Assembly: GCF_900220965.1 (NCBI RefSeq)
Contig: NZ_OBQC01000011.1
Location: 1-64,000, forward strand
From: Ureibacillus acetophenoni
GTDB lineage: Bacteria; Bacillota; Bacilli; Bacillales_A; Planococcaceae
Direction of reading: 5' to 3'
DNA length: 64,000 bases
Below are positions 26,014 through 33,992 of the stretch, piece by piece. The translations under genes were made by a program, and so were the position numbers. How positions within the stretch are numbered: position 1 is the first letter of the stretch; the number at the start of each line of letters is the position of its first letter. The notes under the pieces were generated by a model. It worked only from the letters and a program-made list of their open reading frames with translations. It searched no databases and had not been told where the DNA came from.

Positions 26014-26589
26014 TTGTCGAAAAGAGAGTATGAAAAGGAAGCAATAATTGATGAGAAAGATCAAGATAAATTAATTAACGAGCTAAATAGTATCTTTCCT
26101 GAAATAAAAAAGCCTTTCTTTAAAAAAACGATTGATTTAATTAAGAATATTCCATTGTTGATAAAGCTTCATTATAATTCAAAGGAAAACAAACGTCTTC
26201 AGTCGTTGGATAAAAACAAACTTAAACAACACCCAATTCGACCAACAAGAGGACAAATTTTTAACGCTGAAATAGGCGAAAATATTGGAAGTGAATTGAG
26301 TGGAAACCACCTTGTTATCATAATGCAAAATGACCAAGGGAATAAATTGGCGGAAAAGGTTAACGTATTACCAATTGAAGGTGATGGGAACAAAGGGAAA
26401 AGACCAATTTATGAAAAGTTAACTAATGACGATTTAGAATGGGGAAAGATTGATAAAGACCCATCACGAATTGTTATAACAAATATCATGACCCTTGATA
26501 AAGCACGTCTAGGGATAAGAATTGGAAAAGTTAAAAAAACAAAAATGAACGAAATAAGCCGTTTGTTAAAAGGACAATTAGGGTTATAA
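26014..26589 (+). CDS. PemK/MazF-like toxin-domain protein
   Basis: About 191 residues. The C-terminal half (from about 75) matches the PemK/MazF endoribonuclease fold: RPTRGQIFNAEIGENIGSE, HLVIIMQND and VNVLPIE. It then ends VITNIMTLDKARLG. The N-terminal 70 residues are a charged helical extension not found in ordinary 110-residue MazF. TTG 26014 is preferred as the start because GGGAGG precedes it by 9 nt; ATG 25984 is in frame but lacks a site. No antitoxin gene lies upstream or downstream, so it is either an orphan or acts outside a classical toxin-antitoxin pair. Confidence 0.72.
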   Translation: MSKREYEKEAIIDEKDQDKLINELNSIFPEIKKPFFKKTIDLIKNIPLLIKLHYNSKENKRLQSLDKNKLKQHPIRPTRGQIFNAEIGENIGSELSGNHLVIIMQNDQGNKLAEKVNVLPIEGDGNKGKRPIYEKLTNDDLEWGKIDKDPSRIVITNIMTLDKARLGIRIGKVKKTKMNEISRLLKGQLGL

Positions 26590-26646
26590 TCTCTAACAAT
26601 TGCTTTACATATGAACGGAAACATGTTATTCTGTTTATGAAGATAT

Positions 26647-26701
26647 TTATCCAGCCTCTGTTAGATGGGGCATCGGCTCTTAATAGAGCTTTTCCAGAGG
26701 T
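26647..26701. ncRNA. Structured repeat motif, copy 1
   Basis: Contains TTATCCAGCCT (26647-26657), GGCATCGGCTC (26669-26679) and TTTTCCAGAGG (ending 26700). CCTCTG pairs with CAGAGG to close a structure that holds the inner hairpin GCTCT-TAATA-GAGC. The same three blocks recur in copy 2, 118 bp away. The family is unrecognised and the coding strand is unknown. Confidence 0.5.
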
Positions 26702-26764
26702 TGCTTTTTATAGCAGTCTCTTTTATTTATGTATCAATTAATAATAGCAAACATATACTATGTA

Positions 26765-26850
26765 TTATCCAGCCTAGATTTTTAGGCATCGGCTCAGGGT
26801 TCAATCCCCCTGATGCTTCTTCCAGGGTTCTCCAATTGGAGAACCCTTTG
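26765..26850. ncRNA. Structured repeat motif, copy 2, with a terminal hairpin
   Basis: The blocks TTATCCAGCCT (26765-26775), GGCATCGGCTC (26785-26795) and TTCTTCCAGGG (ending 26826) repeat copy 1. The inner stem changes to CAGGG/CCCTG. A strong hairpin, GGGTTCTCC-AATT-GGAGAACCC, then a T run (26825-26849) follows as in a terminator on the plus strand. The motif ends at a transposon-end-like sequence. Confidence 0.5.
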
Positions 26851-26875
26851 TTGAATGACAAAAAAGTCGTGTACT
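26849..26875 (+). repeat. Internal transposon-end-like sequence
   Basis: TGTTGAATG (26849-26857) is followed directly by ACAAAAAAGTCGTGTACT (26858-26875). It has the same 9 + 18 bp layout and orientation as the element's own proximal terminus (TGTTGAAAG + ACAAAAAAGTCGGGAACT). No 5-bp duplication partner was found. Confidence 0.7.
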
Positions 26876-27089
26876 TGAGCAACAGCGTACAAAAGTAAAT
26901 TCTCAATAAATCTATACGAATAGATTCGCCCCATTTTATTGTATTGGGTCTATTTATATGTTGTAAGTATGGTTTTTATAATGCGAAGTAGTTTTTATTT
27001 ATAACAAATATTTTATCATGTTAATTTGGATAAAGTCTTTTTGTTATTGCAAGATCATAGTCGATGGTAACATTGGATTGAACATTCGC
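26876..27089. other. Non-coding DNA before the distal transposon end
   Basis: No gene is seen. It contains a small inverted repeat, CTATACGAATAG (near 26910), and AT-rich sequence only. Confidence 0.5.
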
Positions 27090-27208
27090 AGTTCCCGACT
27101 TTTTTGTACAGTAGAAAAAAACACGGTTCCCGACTTTTATTTTTGTGAATGCTTTCACATAACGTAAGAATGCAGGTTTTAGCAGTTCAGAGTTCCCGAC
27201 TTTTTTGT
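27090..27208 (-). repeat. Distal transposon end: three TnsB-type binding sites
   Basis: Inverted copies of the 18-bp site lie at 27090-27107 (exact), 27125-27142 (degenerate, GGTTCCCGACTTTTAT) and 27191-27208 (exact). They are widely spaced, as in the left end of Tn7. The terminal 9 bp ATTAAAACA follow. Confidence 0.9.
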
Positions 27209-27217
27209 ATTAAAACA

Positions 27218-27222
27218 ACTCG
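27218..27222. repeat. 5-bp target-site duplication (right copy)
   Basis: ACTCG directly after the ACA terminus, identical to 11195-11199. Confidence 0.93.
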
Positions 27223-27237
27223 AATAAAAGTAATAAT

Positions 27238-27266
27238 GCTCGATTCCTTTGGGGATCGAGTTTTTT
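27238..27266 (+). terminator. Original glmS terminator, displaced by the transposon
   Basis: Arms CTCGAT and ATCGAG with six T. It lies 16 bp beyond the target duplication, so before insertion it would have lain about 40 bp after the glmS stop. Confidence 0.75.
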
Positions 27267-27306
27267 AGTTATTCCATTAAGTGTTTAAGAAACTTTTTTC
27301 TAAGAT

Positions 27307-27355
27307 AACAAAAAACCCTTGATACACTTAATGAGTGATCAAGGGCTTTTTGTTT
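27307..27355. terminator. Bidirectional terminator
   Basis: Long arms AAAAAACCCTTGAT and ATCAAGGGCTTTTT. It serves the minus-strand peptide-binding protein gene and stops plus-strand readthrough. Confidence 0.85.
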
Positions 27356-27388
27356 ATAAGCTAGTAATCAAATTATATATTACTAGAA

Positions 27389-28987
27389 TTATTTAAATGT
27401 AACGTCTTTAAAGAATGGAGTTCCACTGAAGTTTACGAACAATCCTTCAATTCCGTTCATACCATGAACGAAGTCTGGATGTTGAAGGTAAACCATTGGT
27501 ACTTCTTCTACTAAAATTTCAGAGATTTCTTTGTATGCTTCGTTACGTTTTTCTTGGTCAGATTCTGAACGAGCGTAGTCAAGAAGCTCGTCAACTCTTT
27601 CGTTCTTATAGAAAGAACGGTTACCAGGAGAACCGAATTGAGATGAATGGAATAAAGCATATAAACCGTAGTCAGCATCAGCTGTTACAGTAGTCCATCC
27701 TAAGATGAACATTTCGTGGTCACCAGCAGCAGTTTGCTCTAAGAATGCACCCCACTCAATTACTTCGATTTTTACATCGATACCAATTTGAGCTAAATGA
27801 GCTTGAGTTAATTCAGCGATATCAGCACGTTCTTGGCTTCCATCGTTTACATAAAGTGTTGTTTCAAAGCCATCTGGGTAACCAGCTTCAGCTAATAATG
27901 CTTTAGCTGCTTCCACATCATACTCAAGTGGAGTTAAACCTTGGTAGTTACCAACAACTGTCGGAGCAAGAGGACCAACAGCAGCAACACCTTGACCATC
28001 TAAAATACCATTTACAACATCGTCTTTATTAATCGCCATTGCAATTGCTTGACGTACTTTCACATTATCAAATGGAGCTTTTGTTACGTTAAAACCAACA
28101 TAGTCCATACGTGTACCTCTAACACGGTCGATTTCAACGGAATCCATTGCTTCAACACGAGCAACGTCAGAAGCACCAACTAACATTACGTTAGCTTCAC
28201 CAGTTTCAAGCATAGCTACACGAGTAGATTGTTCTGGTACAACAACGATTTTCACGCCGTCAACCTTTGCAGGCTCGCCCCAGTAATCATTATTTTTCTC
28301 TAATAAAATTTCAGCACCGCGGTTCCAGTTTTTAAGTTTGAATGGACCAGTACCTATTGGGTTCTCATCTACAGTTTTACCGCCATTGTTTTCTTCTTCA
28401 ATTGCAGAAGGAGCGATAATTGAACCAGCATTATGAGCTAAGTGAGCTGGTAGTGGAGCAAATGGTGAAGAAGTTTTTAAATGAACTGTATAGTCATCTA
28501 CAATAACTACTTCTTCAATTGTGTTAAGAATGAAAGCTTTTGGAGAAGCAAACTCAGGGTCTGTAATTCTTTCAATGTTTACTTTTACAGCTTCAGCATT
28601 GAAGTCAGTACCGTCGTGGAACTTAACTCCTTCGCGTAATTTGAATTCCCAAGTTGTTTCATCAAGAGCACTAAATTCAGTAGCTAATAACGGAACAATT
28701 GAACCGTCTGCAGCATAATCCACTAAACGCTCATAAATTTGTGTAGTCGCGTTATTAGAAGCAGTGTCATTTACACCGTGTGGATCTAGTGTTGGAGCAT
28801 CAGAAGGAGTAACAAATACTAACTCTCCACCGCCACTAGTTGTTGTTTCTTCTGTAGTTGTAGTAGTACTACCTTCTTCTTTATCAGAAGATGTGTCTTT
28901 CGTATCCGTACTACCTTGGTTTGTACTACACGCAGCTAACACTAGAATAAGTGTTAACAATAGTAGTTGAAACAAACGCTTACTCAT
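27389..28987 (-). CDS. Peptide ABC transporter substrate-binding lipoprotein
   Basis: 532 residues. Signal peptide with lipobox LAAC (Cys near residue 20) is followed by a Ser/Thr/Glu-rich linker and a family 5 solute-binding domain (FVTPSDAPTLDPH ... YERLVDY ... FKLREGVKFHDG ... VRQAIAMAINK). It is an outer-leaflet lipoprotein that captures di- or oligopeptides. The start at 28987 gives a proper signal sequence after a GGGGGG site; upstream in-frame codons do not. It is transcribed divergently from the permease-ATPase operon at 29287, with which it presumably works. Confidence 0.9.
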   Translation of the reverse strand: MSKRLFQLLLLTLILVLAACSTNQGSTDTKDTSSDKEEGSTTTTTEETTTSGGGELVFVTPSDAPTLDPHGVNDTASNNATTQIYERLVDYAADGSIVPLLATEFSALDETTWEFKLREGVKFHDGTDFNAEAVKVNIERITDPEFASPKAFILNTIEEVVIVDDYTVHLKTSSPFAPLPAHLAHNAGSIIAPSAIEEENNGGKTVDENPIGTGPFKLKNWNRGAEILLEKNNDYWGEPAKVDGVKIVVVPEQSTRVAMLETGEANVMLVGASDVARVEAMDSVEIDRVRGTRMDYVGFNVTKAPFDNVKVRQAIAMAINKDDVVNGILDGQGVAAVGPLAPTVVGNYQGLTPLEYDVEAAKALLAEAGYPDGFETTLYVNDGSQERADIAELTQAHLAQIGIDVKIEVIEWGAFLEQTAAGDHEMFILGWTTVTADADYGLYALFHSSQFGSPGNRSFYKNERVDELLDYARSESDQEKRNEAYKEISEILVEEVPMVYLQHPDFVHGMNGIEGLFVNFSGTPFFKDVTFK

Positions 28988-29056
28988 TTTTAATATACCC
29001 CCCAATTTTTTATCTTTGGTAATTGTGATATACACGAAATTAATACGTGTATTTTT

Positions 29057-29085
29057 ATAATAGTTAAAAAATTATGAAAAAACAA
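29057..29085 (-). promoter_or_regulatory. Candidate promoter of the binding-protein gene
   Basis: On the minus strand TTGTTT (29085-29080) and TATTAT (29062-29057) with a 17-bp spacer, 70 bp before the start codon. Confidence 0.45.
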
Positions 29086-29108
29086 CTATTTTTAGAAGTT
29101 TTGTAAAA

Positions 29109-29137
29109 TTGATGTAAAGTTGACAAAAGTATATAAA
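29109..29137 (+). promoter_or_regulatory. Candidate promoter of the permease-ATPase operon
   Basis: TTGATG (29109-29114) and TATAAA (29132-29137) with a 17-bp spacer. The divergent promoter lies only 24 bp away, so shared control is possible. Confidence 0.4.
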
Positions 29138-29286
29138 AACTTACAGTATTATATAAGTTTTGTAAAATTATTCTAATATTATGTTTTAAAAGGCGTAGAA
29201 ATATTGTAAAATTTTGAGGAGTCGCTATTTTTTAAAAAGACTGAAAAGTACGTCATTAGAAGATTGATAGAAAGGATGATTAGAAA

Positions 29287-30186
29287 TTGGGACAACAACA
29301 GTTACAGCCAAATATTAACATTTCTCTAACAGAGAAGCCTGTAAAGAAATCCCGTTGGTTAGCTTTTATGAAAAAGCTCGCTAAAAATAAAGCTGCCATT
29401 GCTGGTGCAATAGTAGTTTTAACAGTGTTTATTTTAGCAATTCTTGCTCCCTGGATTGCACCTTATGACCCAACTCATATTGAAATGAGTAAAAAATTCC
29501 AAGGTCCTTCGGCTGAGCACTGGCTGGGCACAGATGATAAAGGAAGAGATATTTTAAGCCGACTTTTATATGGATCGCGTATTTCTTTAACTGTCGGTAT
29601 ATTATCAACGTTATTAGGAGCAATTGTTGGAGTAGTTTTGGGTATTGTAGCAGGATATTACGGAAAATGGATAGATTCATTGATTATGAGATTTTGTGAT
29701 GTCCTTTTGGCATTCCCAGGAATCCTTTTAGCGTTAGCAATTATCAGTATATTAGGTCCAAGTACAGCAAACACAATCATCGCAATAGCAATTTTTGCTG
29801 TACCAACATTTGCAAGGATTGTTCGTGGATCTACCTTAGGTGTGAAGAAACTCGAATATGTTGATGCGATACGGGCAATGGGTTCACGTGATTCACGTAT
29901 TATATTCAAACATATACTTCCGAATATTACTTCACCAATTATTGTACAAGCGACTCTTTATATAGCATCTGCAATTATTACAGCAAGTGCTTTATCATTC
30001 CTTGGTCTAGGTACACAACCGCCTACTCCTGAGTGGGGGACAATGTTAGCAAATGGACGTTCGTATCTTGCCCAAGCTCCACATATAACGCTATTCCCAG
30101 GATTAGTCATATTGTTAGTTGTTGTTGGTTTTAACTTATTCGGTGATGGTCTACGTGATGCTCTAGATCCGAAAACTAAAAAGTAA
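29287..30186 (+). CDS. Dipeptide/oligopeptide ABC permease (DppC/OppC family)
   Basis: 299 residues with six membrane helices. The N-terminal motif LAPWIAPYDPTHI and HWLGTDDKGRDILSRLLYG are typical of DppC/OppC. The EAA loop (YVDAIRAMGSRDSRIIFKHILPN) contacts the ATPase. The start codon is TTG, preceded by GAAAGGA. First gene of a four-gene operon (C-B-D-F); the order C before B is less usual than B-C. Confidence 0.9.
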   Translation: MGQQQLQPNINISLTEKPVKKSRWLAFMKKLAKNKAAIAGAIVVLTVFILAILAPWIAPYDPTHIEMSKKFQGPSAEHWLGTDDKGRDILSRLLYGSRISLTVGILSTLLGAIVGVVLGIVAGYYGKWIDSLIMRFCDVLLAFPGILLALAIISILGPSTANTIIAIAIFAVPTFARIVRGSTLGVKKLEYVDAIRAMGSRDSRIIFKHILPNITSPIIVQATLYIASAIITASALSFLGLGTQPPTPEWGTMLANGRSYLAQAPHITLFPGLVILLVVVGFNLFGDGLRDALDPKTKK

Positions 30187-30203
30187 TGAAGGAAGGTGAG
30201 TAG

Positions 30204-31127
30204 ATGCTTACATTTATTATAAGACGGTTTCTTCAAATCATTCCGGTAATGATTGGTGTTACGTTAGCAGTATTTTTAATGATGCACTTAATTCCTGGAG
30301 ACCCAGCTCAAATTATGGCCGGAGAAAGAGCGGATGAAGCACAAGTCGAGCAAATGAGGGAAAACTTGGGGTTGAATGACCCTTTACATGAACAATATTT
30401 GCGTTATGTTGGTAACGCAATTCAAGGCGATCTAGGTACTTCCATTCGTACGAATCGCCCGGTTGTAAATGAGATTTTTGATAGTCGTATATGGATTACA
30501 ATTGAACTGGCATTTTGGGGAACTGTGCTAGCAGTTATATTTGGCCTTATAGCTGGGATTATTTCTGCGACAAGAAAATATTCTTTTGCGGATGTATCCC
30601 TTATGATTGTTGCTTTATTTGGGATGTCGATGCCTAACTTCTGGCTAGGAATTATGTTAATCTATTTCTTCTCAGTAAATTTAGGTTGGTTCCCAATTGT
30701 AGGGTGGGAATCGTGGAAACATATGGTGTTGCCGGTCATTACAATTGGGTCCGGTGGGGCAGCTATTATCGCTCGTATGACACGTTCAAGTATGCTAGAA
30801 GTTCTTGATAATGACTACATTCGAACTGCCCACGCAAAAGGGGTAAGTGAAAGATTAGTAGTCTATAAGCATGCACTACGTAATGCATTAATTCCAGTTG
30901 TAACTGTGGTAGGGCTTCAATTCGGTACATTACTAGGTGGTGCTGTTATTACAGAAACAGTTTTTGCAGTAAATGGTATTGGTCGTTTAGTAGTCGACGC
31001 GATTAAAGCGCGAGATTTCCCAATGGTGCAGGGTGCAATATTAGTCTGTGCAGTAGCCTTTGTATTAGTGAATTTCCTTGTAGATATTGCATACCGATTA
31101 ATAAACAAACGAATTGACTTGAACTAA
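30204..31127 (+). CDS. Dipeptide/oligopeptide ABC permease (DppB/OppB family)
   Basis: 307 residues, six membrane helices. It starts MLTFIIRRFLQIIPVMIGVT, has the loop HLIPGDPAQIMAG and the EAA motif DYIRTAHAKGVSERLVVYKHALRNA. It pairs with the preceding DppC-type subunit to form the channel. The start follows GAAGGTGAG; 17 bp separate the genes. Confidence 0.92.
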   Translation: MLTFIIRRFLQIIPVMIGVTLAVFLMMHLIPGDPAQIMAGERADEAQVEQMRENLGLNDPLHEQYLRYVGNAIQGDLGTSIRTNRPVVNEIFDSRIWITIELAFWGTVLAVIFGLIAGIISATRKYSFADVSLMIVALFGMSMPNFWLGIMLIYFFSVNLGWFPIVGWESWKHMVLPVITIGSGGAAIIARMTRSSMLEVLDNDYIRTAHAKGVSERLVVYKHALRNALIPVVTVVGLQFGTLLGGAVITETVFAVNGIGRLVVDAIKARDFPMVQGAILVCAVAFVLVNFLVDIAYRLINKRIDLN

Positions 31128-31141
31128 GGGCGGTGAAAAGG

Positions 31142-32164
31142 ATGTCTAAATCAAATAATAATATTTTAGAAGTGAAGAATCTCTGTACGTCCTTCTTCAC
31201 TGATGAAGGAGAAGTTAAAGCTGTTGATGGTGTCGATTTCTTTATAGAAAAAGGAAAAACAGTAGGAATAGTTGGTGAGTCTGGATCTGGAAAGAGTATT
31301 ACCTCTCTATCAATCTTAAGACTTATCCAAGAACCGGCTGGCAAAATTGTAAACGGTGAGATTATTTTTAAAGGTGAAAACCTTCTTGAAAAGTCAAAGA
31401 AGGAAATGAGAGCAATTCGGGGAAATAATATTTCAATGATTTTCCAAGAGCCAATGACCTCTCTAAATCCGACGATGACATGTGGAGAGCAAATAGCTGA
31501 ATCAATAAGAATTCATCAAAAGTTAAGCAGGAAAGAAGCTAAAGAAAAAGCGATTGAAATGCTAAAGCTTGTTGGAATTCCTTCCCCTGAAAAGCGTGTA
31601 AAACAGTATCCATTTGAGCTTTCAGGTGGTATGAGGCAGCGTGTTATGATTGCCATTGCACTTGCGTGTAATCCTGAATTATTAATTGCTGACGAACCAA
31701 CAACAGCATTGGATGTTACGATACAAGCTCAAATTCTTGACCTAATTCGAAAACTCCAAAAAGAATTGGGTACATCGCTCATGATCATTACCCATGATCT
31801 TGGGGTAGTAGCCGAGATGTGTGAAACAGTGGCCGTAATGTATTGCGGGAAAATCGTTGAGTACGCGGATGTAAAGACGATTCTTACGAATCCGAAACAT
31901 CCTTATACAATTGGATTGTTAAATTCTGTTCCAAGGCATGATCAGCATTATGAAGGAGATCTTCCTGTTATTAAAGGTTCCGTACCAAGTCCGTTCAATT
32001 TACCTAAAGGATGTCGATTTGCAACTCGTTGTCCTCATGCGAGAGATATCTGTCATAACCAGTTACCGGAATTGAAAACAATGGACGATGGAAATCAGGT
32101 CCGCTGTTGGATACATACGGATGTATGGGAGAAGCAAGAAGAGGAGGTGGCATCAAACTCATGA
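31142..32164 (+). CDS. Dipeptide ABC transporter ATP-binding protein (DppD family)
   Basis: 340 residues. Walker A GESGSGKS, Q-loop MIFQEPMTSLNP, signature LSGGMRQR, Walker B LLIADEPTTALD, H-loop ITHDL, and the C-terminal oligopeptide-specific Cys motif CRFATRCPHARDIC. ATG 31142 follows GGTGAAAAGG. It overlaps dppF by 4 nt (ATGA). Confidence 0.93.
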   Translation: MSKSNNNILEVKNLCTSFFTDEGEVKAVDGVDFFIEKGKTVGIVGESGSGKSITSLSILRLIQEPAGKIVNGEIIFKGENLLEKSKKEMRAIRGNNISMIFQEPMTSLNPTMTCGEQIAESIRIHQKLSRKEAKEKAIEMLKLVGIPSPEKRVKQYPFELSGGMRQRVMIAIALACNPELLIADEPTTALDVTIQAQILDLIRKLQKELGTSLMIITHDLGVVAEMCETVAVMYCGKIVEYADVKTILTNPKHPYTIGLLNSVPRHDQHYEGDLPVIKGSVPSPFNLPKGCRFATRCPHARDICHNQLPELKTMDDGNQVRCWIHTDVWEKQEEEVASNS

Positions 32165-33177
32165 GTAAACAGCCACTATTAGAAGTTAAAAATCTTAAAC
32201 AATACTTCCCTATTAAGGGAGGAGTCCTTGGCAGAACAGTAAACCATGTTAAGGCTGTTGATGATATTAGTTTTGAAGTTTACGAGGGTGAGACAGTTAG
32301 TATCGTGGGAGAATCAGGATGTGGAAAATCTACTACTGGTAGAGCTATCCTTCGACTTGATGAACCGACAGCTGGTGAGGTTAATTTTGATGGAGAGGAT
32401 CTACTTTCTTTAAATAAGTCTAAGATGCGTGAAAAAAGAAAGGATTTACAGATTATTTTCCAAGACCCATATGCTTCTTTAAATCCTCGTCAAACAGTTG
32501 GTCAAATTATTGAGGAAGTATTAAAAATACAGAATATAGGAACAAGCAGTAAAGATCGTCGTGAGAAAATCATTTCACTTCTTGAAACTGTTGGGATTGG
32601 CGCTCATCAGGTTGATCGATACCCACACGAATTTAGTGGCGGTCAGCGTCAACGAATTGGAATTGCACGTGCATTATCTGTTAATCCAAAGCTAATTATT
32701 TGTGATGAGGCAGTTTCCGCTCTCGACGTGTCCATCCAGGCACAGGTTCTAAATCTATTGAAAGAGCTTCAACGAAAGTTTCAATTAACATACTTGTTCA
32801 TTTCCCATGATCTAGGGGTAGTAAGACATATTTCGGATCGAATAATTGTAATGTACTTAGGGAAGGTTGTGGAAATTAGTGATACGCAATCTCTATTTGA
32901 AAATCCACAACATCCATATACGAGAGCATTGTTATCTGCTATTCCAAGCATGAATTTTGAAGAAGAAAAGAGAGAAAGAATTATTCTTACAGGGGATGTT
33001 CCATCGCCTATTGATCCACCAAAGGGGTGTCGATTCCATACACGTTGTCCTTACAAAATGGAACGTTGCGCAATAGAGGAGCCTGTTTTAAATTCAGTCT
33101 CCGACGGTCAAAGAGTAGCTTGTCATTTAGTTGAAAAAGGTGCAGTTGATTATACAAAAATCCCAGTAAATAGCTAA
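32161..33177 (+). CDS. Dipeptide ABC transporter ATP-binding protein (DppF family)
   Basis: 338 residues. Walker A GESGCGKST, Q-loop IIFQDPYASLNP, signature FSGGQRQR, Walker B LIICDEAVSALD, H-loop ISHDL and the CRFHTRCPYKMERC motif. Start ATG 32161 follows GGAGGTGG and overlaps the dppD stop. The frame is open upstream inside dppD, but without a site. It is the last gene of the operon. Confidence 0.93.
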   Translation: MSKQPLLEVKNLKQYFPIKGGVLGRTVNHVKAVDDISFEVYEGETVSIVGESGCGKSTTGRAILRLDEPTAGEVNFDGEDLLSLNKSKMREKRKDLQIIFQDPYASLNPRQTVGQIIEEVLKIQNIGTSSKDRREKIISLLETVGIGAHQVDRYPHEFSGGQRQRIGIARALSVNPKLIICDEAVSALDVSIQAQVLNLLKELQRKFQLTYLFISHDLGVVRHISDRIIVMYLGKVVEISDTQSLFENPQHPYTRALLSAIPSMNFEEEKRERIILTGDVPSPIDPPKGCRFHTRCPYKMERCAIEEPVLNSVSDGQRVACHLVEKGAVDYTKIPVNS

Positions 33178-33180
33178 TAT

Positions 33181-33242
33181 TAGTGCCGGCACTCATTCGA
33201 TTCTGAACGATCAGAATTGTTTGGGTGACTGGCTCTTTTAAT
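33181..33242 (+). terminator. Possible terminator after the dipeptide operon
   Basis: A palindrome AGTGCCGGCACT is followed by an imperfect larger stem ending GGTGACTGGCTCTTTT. It is a plausible but irregular terminator. Confidence 0.4.
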
Positions 33243-33399
33243 CTAGAGGAAAAGTTTTGATTATTAATCTGCTCAAAGTGAAAGGAAATCCTTTAATAAG
33301 AGGGGATTAAGAAGCGTTGACAATGTTTTTATTTGCTTATGGAAATATGATATGGTTTTTATAGTTAAATCCTATTTTAAAGAAAAAGGAGTAGCAATA

Positions 33400-33966
33400 A
33401 TGACTGAGAATACTAAACTATTATCCGAAGAACAACGTGAAGAATTACTTAGCACATTGAAAGAACGATTTGAGAAAAACATGAACCGCCACGAAGGAAT
33501 TGAATGGGCAAAAGTTAAAGAAAAATTAGATGCAAATCCTGAAAAACTGTGGTCACTCAATGAAATGGAAATCACAGGTGGAGAACCGGATGTTGTTGGC
33601 TATGATCAAGAAACAGATGAATATGTTTTTTATGATTGTTCACCAGAAACACCGAAAGGCCGTAGAAGCATTTGTTATGACCGTGAGGCATTGGAGGCAA
33701 GAAAAAAGCATAAACCAGAAAACTCTGCGATGGATATGGCAAATGAAATGGGTATTGAAATGCTAACGGAAGAGGAATACCGAGAGCTACAAACACTTGG
33801 AGAATTCGATAAGAAAACATCTAGCTGGGTTCAAACAACAGCTAACATTAGAAAGCTCGGTGGCGCTATTTTTTGTGATCGTCGCTATGATACTGTTTTT
33901 ACGTATCATAACGGAGCGGACTCTTACTATGGTGTTAGAGGATTCCGTGGTTCGCTAAGAGTTTAA
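33400..33966 (+). CDS. DUF4256 family protein
   Basis: 188 residues, soluble. The family is recognised from its conserved blocks: NMNRHEGIEWAKV, MEITGGEPDVV, YVFYDCSPETPKGRRSICYD and the end TTANIRKLGGAIFCDRRYD. Function is unknown in general. It is often found alone in Bacilli and other bacteria. Start ATG 33400 follows AAAAGGAG. A methyltransferase gene follows after 26 bp and may be co-transcribed. Confidence 0.8.
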   Translation: MTENTKLLSEEQREELLSTLKERFEKNMNRHEGIEWAKVKEKLDANPEKLWSLNEMEITGGEPDVVGYDQETDEYVFYDCSPETPKGRRSICYDREALEARKKHKPENSAMDMANEMGIEMLTEEEYRELQTLGEFDKKTSSWVQTTANIRKLGGAIFCDRRYDTVFTYHNGADSYYGVRGFRGSLRV

Positions 33967-33992
33967 ATTTATTTTTGAGGGAGACTTGGCAG

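Larger units (their letters stand above)
11200..27217. mobile_element. Tn7-like transposon inserted at the glmS attachment site (16,018 bp)
   Basis: The element begins TGTTGAAAG and ends ATTAAAACA; the inverted termini start TGT and are each followed after 9 nt by the same 18-bp site ACAAAAAAGTCGGGAACT. The 5 bp ACTCG flank both ends exactly (11195-11199 and 27218-27222). The insertion lies 23 bp past the glmS stop, with the tnsA-B-C-tniQ genes transcribed away from glmS, as in Tn7. The glmS-proximal end has four packed sites (like Tn7-R), and the distal end has three spaced sites (like Tn7-L). No tnsE and no Cas genes were seen, so glmS-directed TniQ/TnsD targeting is inferred. Cargo includes metal resistance genes and an IS110. 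Confidence 0.95.

Noticed and set aside
26665-26898. A 77-codon plus-strand frame
   Set aside because: It covers the duplicated structured motif, its terminator hairpin and the transposon-end-like sequence; no start signal.
11200-27217. CRISPR-associated (CAST) Tn7-like system
   Set aside because: No Cas12k, Cascade or Cas6 gene and no repeat-spacer array were found; TnsA plus a long TniQ/TnsD at glmS explains the insertion.
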